The notes under the pieces were generated by a model that was not told where the DNA came from, ran no database searches, and saw only the letters and a list, made by a program, of their open reading frames with translations. Shown in pieces: positions 35,464-40,686 of a DNA stretch of 40,686 bases. Source of the DNA: Pseudomonadota bacterium. Lineage in GTDB: Bacteria > Pseudomonadota > Alphaproteobacteria > Rhodobacterales > Rhodobacteraceae. Location: the NCBI GenBank assembly GCA_021813365.1, contig JAKALB010000010.1, positions 1 to 40,686 on the forward strand. The letters are read 5' to 3'. The translations under genes and the position numbers were made by a program. Numbering within the stretch: position 1 is the stretch's first letter; every line of letters begins with the position of its first letter.

Positions 35464-35646
35464 ATGACCAAGACCACCCCCGAACCGCAACTGCCGCCCG
35501 AAGCCCTGCGAGCCCTGGCCGAGGCCGAAGCGCGCCGCAAGGCCGCGGCCGGCCCGGATCTGCCGCCGGAACTGGGCGGGCGCAAAGGGCCTGAACCGGT
35601 GCGCTACGGCGATTGGGAGAAAAAGGGGCTGGCAATCGATTTCTGA
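35464..35646 (+). CDS. Succinate dehydrogenase assembly factor 4-like protein (DUF1674)
   Basis: 60-residue protein homologous to mitochondrial SDHAF4, which binds flavinated SdhA and assists complex II assembly. The C-terminal signature is complete: ELGGRKGPEPVRYGDWEKKG followed by LAIDF. The N-terminal half is charged and alanine-rich. No sdh genes are in this window. It is a single-gene unit between the divergent rsmB and a hairpin terminator at 35686. A role in SDH assembly in bacteria is by homology. Confidence 0.88.
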   Translation: MTKTTPEPQLPPEALRALAEAEARRKAAAGPDLPPELGGRKGPEPVRYGDWEKKGLAIDF

Positions 35647-35685
35647 CCATGCCGTCCGGCCTTGCGGCGCGCGAGACCAATGCCC

Positions 35686-35716
35686 GTGATCCGCGACTGA
35701 CCGGGCCGCGGATCAC
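35686..35716. terminator. Bidirectional hairpin between SDHAF4-like gene and dapB
   Basis: GTGATCCGCG (35686-35695) pairs perfectly with CGCGGATCAC (35707-35716) across an 11-nt loop. It lies between the 3' ends of convergent genes. There is no T tract, so it may only stabilise the ends or act with Rho. Confidence 0.6.
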
Positions 35717-35738
35717 AGGTTCAAATCACTGGCCCAAA

Positions 35739-36548
35739 TCACAGGCCCAGCACGTCCATCATCGAATAGCGGCCGGGCTTCTTGTCTTGCCCCCACAGCG
35801 CGGCCTTCAGCGCGCCGCGGGCAAAGATTTCGCGGTCGGTGGCGATGTGGCGCAGGACGATCCTTTCCCCGGGCGCGGCAAAGATCACGTCATGTTCGCC
35901 CACGATGTCGCCGCCGCGGATGGCGGAAAAGCCGATCGTCCCGCGCTTGCGCGCGCCGGTGATGCCGTCGCGGCCGGACACCCTGGCGTCGTCCAGCGAG
36001 ATGCCGCGGCCTTCGGCTGCCGCCTGGCCCAGCATCAGCGCGGTGCCCGAGGGCGCGTCGACCTTCCGGTTGTGATGCGCCTCGACGATCTCGATGTCCC
36101 AGTCGGCATCCAGCGCCTGCGCGACCTTTTGCGTCAGGCGGGTCAGCAGGTTCACGCCCAGGCTCATGTTGCCGGCCTGAACGATCACGGCATGACGGGC
36201 GGCGGCGTCGATCCTGGCGTGATGCTCGGCTTGCAGCCCGGTGGTGCCGATCACATGCACCAGTCGGGCCTGGGCGGCCAGGGCGGCAAACTCGACACTG
36301 GCGGCAGGCGCGGTGAAGTCGATGACCGCCTGCGCGCCGACAAAGGCCTGCAGCGGGTCATCCGTCACGATCACGCCCACCGGGGCGCCGCCCATGGCCT
36401 GGCCGATGTCTTGCCCGATCCAGGCATGACCCGGACGTTCCACGCAGCCCGACAGGCGCATCTGGTCGGAAACCAGGATGCGTTTCACCAACATCTGGCC
36501 CATCCGCCCCGATGCTCCTGTGACAACGATCCCCGGCATCTGTGCCAT
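35739..36548 (-). CDS. dapB: 4-hydroxy-tetrahydrodipicolinate reductase
   Basis: NAD(P)H-dependent cytoplasmic reductase making tetrahydrodipicolinate, the substrate of DapD, in lysine/diaminopimelate synthesis. 269 residues, the standard size. Nucleotide-binding [15 protein letters not shown] (about 6-20), [23 protein letters not shown], and the catalytic/substrate motif [20 protein letters not shown] (His-His and Lys) are all present. ATG 36548 is supported by GGAGG five bases upstream. It is divergent from rbfA across 100 bp. Confidence 0.96.
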   Translation of the reverse strand: MAQMPGIVVTGASGRMGQMLVKRILVSDQMRLSGCVERPGHAWIGQDIGQAMGGAPVGVIVTDDPLQAFVGAQAVIDFTAPAASVEFAALAAQARLVHVIGTTGLQAEHHARIDAAARHAVIVQAGNMSLGVNLLTRLTQKVAQALDADWDIEIVEAHHNRKVDAPSGTALMLGQAAAEGRGISLDDARVSGRDGITGARKRGTIGFSAIRGGDIVGEHDVIFAAPGERIVLRHIATDREIFARGALKAALWGQDKKPGRYSMMDVLGL

Positions 36549-36648
36549 GGCAGCCTCCATCTGTCTTCCCCGGCGCTTTAGCTGCTTTCGGGGAGCATTC
36601 AAAGCCTCGCCGTTGCGGGGCACGGGGAAAAGGCGTAAGGGCGCGGCC

Positions 36649-37098
36649 ATGAGCCATCGCATTTCCAGAGGGGACGGCCCGTCGCAGCGCCAGTTGCGGG
36701 TGGGCGAACTGATCCGCCGCACGCTGTCGGACGTGCTGAACCGGGGGGAAATCCACGACCCCGAACTGAATGCCATGTCGATCACGGTGGGCGAGGTTTC
36801 CTGTTCGCCCGATCTGAAGGTCGCCACGGTCTATGTGATGCCCCTGATGGGCAGTGTGCCGGTTGAGGCTGCGATTGCCGCGCTGGCCCGCAACAAGGGC
36901 GAGTTGCGGCACCGGATCTCTTCGGAAGTGACGCTGAAATATGCGCCCGACCTGCGGTTTCGCCCGGACGAAACCTTTGACCGGCTGGATGAAACGCGCC
37001 GGATGTTCGACGACCCCAAGGTGCGCCGCGATGTGGATGCGCCCGGCGACGATGCCGGCGCGGATACAGGCGACGATGCCGGCGGGCGGGCCAGATAA
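36649..37098 (+). CDS. rbfA: 30S ribosome-binding factor A
   Basis: KH-fold ribosome maturation factor that binds the 30S subunit and helps process the 5' end of 16S rRNA. 149 residues: [20 protein letters not shown], then [20 protein letters not shown] with [12 protein letters not shown], and [20 protein letters not shown]. The last 20 residues are an acidic Asp/Ala/Gly tail ([13 protein letters not shown]), an extension seen in some alphaproteobacteria. truB starts 3 bp after the stop, the common rbfA-truB pairing. Confidence 0.95.
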   Translation: MSHRISRGDGPSQRQLRVGELIRRTLSDVLNRGEIHDPELNAMSITVGEVSCSPDLKVATVYVMPLMGSVPVEAAIAALARNKGELRHRISSEVTLKYAPDLRFRPDETFDRLDETRRMFDDPKVRRDVDAPGDDAGADTGDDAGGRAR

Positions 37099-37101
37099 GC
37101 C

Positions 37102-38025
37102 GTGGCGCGGGGCAGGAAGGGTCTGGCCCTTTCGGGCTGGCTGATCATCGACAAGCCCGCGGGAATCGGCTCGACCCAGGTGGTGGGCAAGGTGCGCTGG
37201 GCGCTCGGAGCACAGAAGGCGGGCCATGCGGGCACGCTGGACCCGGCAGCGACAGGGGTCCTGGCCGTCGCGCTGGGCGAGGCGACCAAGACGGTGCCCC
37301 ACCTGGCCGAGGCGCTGAAATGCTACCGTTTCGAGGTGCGCTGGGGAGCCGCCACCAGCACCGATGATGCCGAGGGCGCGGTGATCGCGACCAGTGCCGC
37401 CCGGCCGACGCGCGCGGCGATCGAGGCGGCCCTGCCGGCCTTTCGGGGGCTGATTGCCCAGGTGCCGCCACAGGTTTCGGCGGTGCATGTCGATGGCGCG
37501 CGGGCCTATGACCTGGCGCGTCAGGGCGTGATGGTGGATCTGGCGCCCCGGCCGCTGTGGGTGGAAAGCCTGAGCCTGGTTGCGGCGGGCGCCGATCACG
37601 CGGTGCTGGAAATGGTCTGCGGCAAGGGCGGCTATGTGCGTGCCATCGCCCGCGATCTGGGTCAGGCGCTGGGCTGTCTGGGCCATGTCGGCTGGCTGCG
37701 GCGGCTGTGGTCGGGGCCGTTCGCCGTGCAGGATGCGCTTTCGCTGCAGGAGGTGGAGCATCTGGCCGGAACCGAGGCCCTGCGCGCCCATGTGCTGCCG
37801 TTGCAGCGGGCCCTGGCGGATCTGCCCGAGGTGATCGCCACGCCCGAAGGCGCGGCGCGCCTCGGCCATGGCAATCCGGGGATGGTCATCACCTCGGGCC
37901 TGGAATGGGGCACGCCGGCCTGGGCCAGCTATCAGGGCCGGGCGGTGGCGCTGGGGCATTATCGCGCCGGCGAATTGCACCCCAGCCGGGTTTTCGCGCC
38001 CGATCCGGCGCCCGATCGGGGATGA
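37102..38025 (+). CDS. truB: tRNA pseudouridine-55 synthase
   Basis: Isomerises U55 in the T loop of tRNAs. 307 residues from a GTG start at 37102. [20 protein letters not shown] and [19 protein letters not shown] are visible; the catalytic Asp is about residue 47. Also [38 protein letters not shown], and [16 protein letters not shown]. It follows rbfA by 3 bp and overlaps the DUF1643 gene by four bases (ATGA), so the three form one operon. Confidence 0.96.
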   Translation: MARGRKGLALSGWLIIDKPAGIGSTQVVGKVRWALGAQKAGHAGTLDPAATGVLAVALGEATKTVPHLAEALKCYRFEVRWGAATSTDDAEGAVIATSAARPTRAAIEAALPAFRGLIAQVPPQVSAVHVDGARAYDLARQGVMVDLAPRPLWVESLSLVAAGADHAVLEMVCGKGGYVRAIARDLGQALGCLGHVGWLRRLWSGPFAVQDALSLQEVEHLAGTEALRAHVLPLQRALADLPEVIATPEGAARLGHGNPGMVITSGLEWGTPAWASYQGRAVALGHYRAGELHPSRVFAPDPAPDRG

Positions 38026-38525
38026 TCACGCGCAGCCATGCGCGGGGCGGCTGCGAAAGCCAGGCGGTCTATTCTTCGGATGAGGCCTATCGCTATGCGC
38101 TGATGCGGCGTTGGCGGGCGGGGCCCTGCCTGCTGTTCGTGATGCTGAACCCATCGACGGCGACGGAACTGTCGAACGATGCCACGATCGAACGCTGCGA
38201 GCGGCGGGCGCGGATGTGGGGCTATGGTGGCCTTGCCGTGGGCAACCTGTTCGCCTGGCGCGCGACAAGGCCCGAGGATCTGAAGCGTGCCGTCGATCCG
38301 GTGGGGCCCGCGAATGACGCGGTGCTGCTGGATCTGGCGGGCCAGGCCGACCTGATCCTGTGCGCCTGGGGCAGCCATGGCCGCCACCTGGATCGCGCGG
38401 CGCAGGTGACGCGGCTGCTCAGCGGCCGGGGTCAGGCGCTGCACCATCTGGCGCTGACCCGGGGTGGCGAGCCGCGGCATCCGCTGTATCTGCCCTATGA
38501 TCTGGTGCCGCAGGTCTGGCGCTGA
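38022..38525 (+). CDS. DUF1643 family protein
   Basis: 167-residue protein of unknown function. Conserved segments: [59 protein letters not shown], and [16 protein letters not shown]; the C-terminus has HPLYLPYD. These are the usual DUF1643 blocks (LNPSTA, DPTI-like, NLF, PLY). No signal peptide or membrane segment. It overlaps truB by four bases and is convergent with the RTX gene, whose stop codon begins four bases away. Confidence 0.87.
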   Translation: MITRSHARGGCESQAVYSSDEAYRYALMRRWRAGPCLLFVMLNPSTATELSNDATIERCERRARMWGYGGLAVGNLFAWRATRPEDLKRAVDPVGPANDAVLLDLAGQADLILCAWGSHGRHLDRAAQVTRLLSGRGQALHHLALTRGGEPRHPLYLPYDLVPQVWR

Positions 38526-38529
38526 GCGG

Positions 38530-39618
38530 CTAGGCAGCCGCCTGCAGGGTGATCTCATGTGCCGTCAGGCCCGCGCCGCCCGCGACATGGGCGATGGGCA
38601 CGCCGTCGAGCATGATCGTGGCATCCGGGCTGCCCGGTTCGGTCAGGACTTCCAGCGTCGGATCGGGATGGGCGGCAGGGTCATAGACCACGACCAGGCT
38701 GTCCTGGTGCGGATTCCAGTCGGTGATCTGGGCGGCGTCCTGATCGGCGGGGTGAGCATCCAGCACAAACCGATCCAGACCGTCGCCGCCGTTGCCGTAA
38801 TCCCCTGCGCCCAGGTGGATCAGGTCATCGCCGTCGCCGCCATTCAGGAAATCGGCCTCGGCATCGTCCGGGCCCTGGGGCGCGCCGGTCAGCGTGTCAT
38901 TGCCTGCGCCGCCGTTCAGATCATCCTGGCCGCGCCCGCCGGACAGGCGGTCGGCGCCGTCGCCGCCGTCCAGCGTGTCGTTGCCGCTGCCGCCATCCAT
39001 GAGGTCATCGCCCTGGCCGCCGGTCAGACTGTCATTGTCTGCCCCGGCCTTCAGCTGATCGGCGCCGTCCTGGCCATCGAGCCGGTCGGCGCCTTCGCCG
39101 CCCTTCAGGTGATCGGCCGCGCCCCCGCCAGACAGGAAATCCGCGCCCGTGCCGCCGGTCATCCGGTCGGCGCCCTCGGCCCCGTCCAGCGTGTCGTCGC
39201 CGTCCTGGCCCTGGAGATGGTCGTCGCCGCCGCGCCCGGCCAGCGCATCGCCGCCGGCGCCGCCCGCGATTGCGTCATCGGAATTGCCGCCGTCCAGCCG
39301 GTCGGCCTGATCGCTGCCATGCGACCGGACCGGCGCATCCGGCGCATCCGGCAGATCGTCGGAACTGGGCATGCCGCCGATGCTGCCCGCGGCCGTGGGA
39401 TCCTGCGCGGGCCCGTGGGCCGGATCGGCCATCTGGTCGAGCAGATCGCCGTGACCGGATTCGTCGGATTCGTCGGTTTCATCCGAGACGTCGTGCTGGT
39501 CGGCATCGCGGCCCGGCGCCCCGTCGTCGTCTGCCGACGGATGGTCTGCGTGGTTGTACATCGTATCAGCCACGATCCCGGCCAGCACGGCCCCGAACAA
39601 TCCCAGAAGTCCCAGCAT
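38530..39618 (-). CDS. RTX-type calcium-binding repeat protein with N-terminal membrane anchor
   Basis: 362-residue acidic protein. Residues 1-19 (MLGLLGLFGAVLAGIVADT) form one hydrophobic helix, followed by an acidic Asp/Ser/Glu linker (about 28-100). About 16 consecutive nonapeptides of GGxGxDxLx type span residues ~106-249 (for example DDTLDGAEGADRMTGGTGAD), predicted to form a calcium-bound beta-roll. The C-terminal ~85 residues (DRFVLDAHPADQDAAQITDW) are the globular cap found in Rhodobacterales proteins of this kind. No catalytic domain and no type I secretion genes (ABC/MFP) nearby. Likely a membrane-anchored or secreted calcium-binding surface protein; its function is unknown. Confidence 0.9.
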   Translation of the reverse strand: MLGLLGLFGAVLAGIVADTMYNHADHPSADDDGAPGRDADQHDVSDETDESDESGHGDLLDQMADPAHGPAQDPTAAGSIGGMPSSDDLPDAPDAPVRSHGSDQADRLDGGNSDDAIAGGAGGDALAGRGGDDHLQGQDGDDTLDGAEGADRMTGGTGADFLSGGGAADHLKGGEGADRLDGQDGADQLKAGADNDSLTGGQGDDLMDGGSGNDTLDGGDGADRLSGGRGQDDLNGGAGNDTLTGAPQGPDDAEADFLNGGDGDDLIHLGAGDYGNGGDGLDRFVLDAHPADQDAAQITDWNPHQDSLVVVYDPAAHPDPTLEVLTEPGSPDATIMLDGVPIAHVAGGAGLTAHEITLQAAA

Positions 39619-39953
39619 CCCGTCCCCAGATCCCGGCCCAGCCCCGGACCGTTAACGAAGATTAACGACAACCAATTGAAAAGGCGACGAAAACCGAAGA
39701 TCACTGTGCCACGGTCGGCGCCGGAAATCCACGGTCCCGGCGATCTGACCTCGGGGAATCTGCAAACAGGGTTAAGCCTTTCCTGCCACAAGTCCTGCCA
39801 CAAGTCCTGCCACAGGCGCGGGCGAGATTCTGCTTCCCTTTTGCAGCGAATCCCCCTATGCACCCGCATCCGTCCGGCTTCGCCCGGGCGGTCAAGGGCC
39901 CTGCTGGACGACATCCCGGCTTGCGCCGTCCCATTCAACCCCAGGAGAACCCG
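39619..39953. other. 335-bp intergenic region between the divergent RTX gene and rpsO
   Basis: No gene recognised. It contains a directly repeated TTAAC at 39652-39656 and 39662-39666 within an AT-richer stretch (39650-39690) close to the RTX start; this is near but not equal to the CtrA consensus TTAA-N7-TTAA (spacing here is six). A 12-bp tandem array lies at 39781-39816, and the rpsO leader with its ribosome-binding site CCAGGAGAA at 39941-39949. Promoters of both divergent genes must be here. Confidence 0.55.
39781..39816. repeat. 12-bp tandem repeat, three copies
   Basis: Units TCCTGCCACAAG at 39781 and 39793, with TCCTGCCACAGG at 39805. The unit core GTCCTGCCAC resembles the core of the arrays at 10511 (minus strand) and 40328. 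It is noncoding and upstream of rpsO. Confidence 0.85.
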
Positions 39954-40223
39954 ATGTCGATCACCGTTGAAGAAAAAGCCCGCCTGATCAAGGACTATGC
40001 CACCAGGGAAGGCGACACCGGTTCGCCCGAAGTGCAGGTGGCGATCCTGTCCTCGCGCATCGCCACGCTGACGGAACATTTCAAGGGCCACAAGAATGAC
40101 AACCATTCGCGTCGTGGCCTGCTGATGATGGTCGCGCAGCGCCGCAAGTTGCTGGACTATCTGAAGTCCAAGGACGAAGCCCGCTATACCAGCCTGATCG
40201 CCCGCCTGGGCCTGCGCCGCTGA
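39954..40223 (+). CDS. rpsO: 30S ribosomal protein S15
   Basis: 89-residue primary 16S rRNA-binding protein of the central domain of the 30S subunit. The full family pattern is present: [60 protein letters not shown], ending LGLRR. ATG 39954 is preceded by CCAGGAGAAC. It lies upstream of pnp in the order common to most proteobacteria. S15 autoregulates translation in several bacteria through its leader; no clear pseudoknot was identified here. Confidence 0.97.
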   Translation: MSITVEEKARLIKDYATREGDTGSPEVQVAILSSRIATLTEHFKGHKNDNHSRRGLLMMVAQRRKLLDYLKSKDEARYTSLIARLGLRR

Positions 40224-40248
40224 AGCTTTCCTGTTTTCGGGATGGCAG

Positions 40249-40272
40249 CGCCCGCGCCGCAAGGTGCGGGCG
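40249..40272 (+). terminator. Hairpin after rpsO (GNRA loop)
   Basis: CGCCCGCGCC (40249-40258) pairs with GGTGCGGGCG (40263-40272) over a GCAA tetraloop, with one G-U pair. The following TCTTGCAT is only weakly T-rich, so it may be an attenuator or RNase processing stem between rpsO and pnp rather than a full terminator. Confidence 0.6.
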
Positions 40273-40327
40273 TCTTGCATCCGGGGCCGGCACTTGGCCG
40301 ATCCGGCCCGGTCGGCGCGGTCGCAGT

Positions 40328-40357
40328 CTGTCGTGCCACTTCCTGTCGTGCCACTTC
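40328..40357. repeat. 15-bp tandem duplication in the pnp leader
   Basis: CTGTCGTGCCACTTC is repeated exactly at 40328-40342 and 40343-40357, about 150 bp before the pnp start. Its core GTCGTGCCAC is like those of the 12-bp arrays at 39781 and 10511. No ORF crosses it convincingly. Confidence 0.85.
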
Positions 40358-40507
40358 CCATGGGGGGCAAATTCCTGTATGGCCCCGCCATCTGTGACGT
40401 GAGGCCCTCCCCCGGGGCGCATGCAAAGGATCGGGGGACGGCGGCAATGGGGCCGCCAGATGTTTGGGGAATGCCGGCAGGGGCCGGGTTCCCAGAGGAA
40501 ACGATAC

Positions 40508-40686
40508 ATGTTCAACGTGACGAGAAAATCGATCCAGTGGGGCAATGAAACGCTCACGCTGGAGACGGGCAAGATTGCCCGTCAGGCGGATGGCTCGGTC
40601 ATCGCCACCCTGGGCGAAACCCAGGTGATGGCCAACGTGACCTTTGCCAAGACGCCCAAGCCCGGCCAGGATTTCTTCCCAGATCG
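40508..40686 (+). CDS. pnp: Polyribonucleotide nucleotidyltransferase, 5' end only
   Basis: PNPase, a phosphorolytic 3'-to-5' exoribonuclease and degradosome partner. Only the first 59 codons lie in the window: [20 protein letters not shown], then [20 protein letters not shown], and [17 protein letters not shown], matching the start of the first RNase PH domain. ATG 40508 has AGAGGAAA upstream. It is 284 bp downstream of rpsO; that gap holds the hairpin and the 15-bp duplication and is a likely site of leader-based regulation. Confidence 0.96.
   Translation, partial: MFNVTRKSIQWGNETLTLETGKIARQADGSVIATLGETQVMANVTFAKTPKPGQDFFPD

Noticed and set aside
35714-35726. GGTTCAAATC resembling a tRNA T loop
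   Set aside because: No matching acceptor, D or anticodon stems around it; it follows the terminator hairpin.
39651-39666. CtrA binding site near the RTX gene
   Set aside because: TTAA repeats are six, not seven, bases apart; too weak for a site call.
1-40686. CRISPR array, prophage, insertion sequence, tRNA or rRNA genes
   Set aside because: None seen: no spaced direct repeats of CRISPR type, no transposase, integrase or phage structural motifs, no cloverleaf.

Overview
The window is a GC-rich chromosomal segment from an alphaproteobacterium, most likely a member of the Rhodobacteraceae (Paracoccus/Rhodobacter relatives). The grounds are a GTTC-N7-GTTC type SOS box, a set of small families typical of this group (DUF4170, DUF2794, DUF3035, DUF1643, an SDHAF4-like DUF1674 protein, an IalB-like protein), split saccharopine dehydrogenase genes, and a recurring intergenic palindrome. 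The genus cannot be fixed from the sequence. No rRNA, tRNA, CRISPR array, transposase, integrase or phage gene was seen; this is mostly core genome.

Layout. 1-2008: 3'-truncated dnaE2 (error-prone polymerase, minus) with a LexA box at its start, divergent from rnr (RNase R, plus, 2385-4631), then a MltB-type lytic transglycosylase. 6111-10322: minus-strand envelope/lysine block DUF4170-waaA-lpxK-dapE-GNAT. 10872-13414: dapD, an aminoglycoside-phosphotransferase-fold kinase and a duplicated DUF1330 protein (all minus). 13625-18793: PLP-dependent threonine/serine dehydratase, LOG-family protein, YcaQ-like DNA glycosylase, rlmN, IalB-like protein. 18982-22967 (plus): type II asparaginase, DUF2794, and the two saccharopine enzymes. 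23146-27591 (plus): heparinase II/III protein, purH (frameshifted as given), lspA, a DUF3035 lipoprotein. 27755-33975 (plus): an M16 peptidase pair, then mutL-rmuC-hutD with overlapping starts. 34112-38525: rsmB (minus), SDHAF4-like gene, dapB (minus), rbfA-truB-DUF1643 (plus). 38530-39618: RTX calcium-binding protein (minus). 39954-end: rpsO and the 5' end of pnp.

Themes. Three genes of the succinylase branch of diaminopimelate/lysine synthesis (dapE, dapD, dapB) lie in the window together with the two-step saccharopine route, which probably runs in the catabolic direction. DNA repair and mutagenesis (dnaE2, mutL, rmuC, ycaQ) and RNA metabolism or ribosome biogenesis (rnr, pnp, rlmN, rsmB, rbfA, truB, rpsO) are strongly represented.

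The most unusual signals are not genes: (i) a composite palindromic repeat, two full and several half or rearranged copies; (ii) a 40-bp inverted repeat (35/40 identical) bracketing exactly the aph-dapD pair; (iii) three short intergenic tandem arrays sharing a GTCNTGCC core; and (iv) a 2-bp-deletion-like frameshift in purH. I found no multi-gene system that I can call new.
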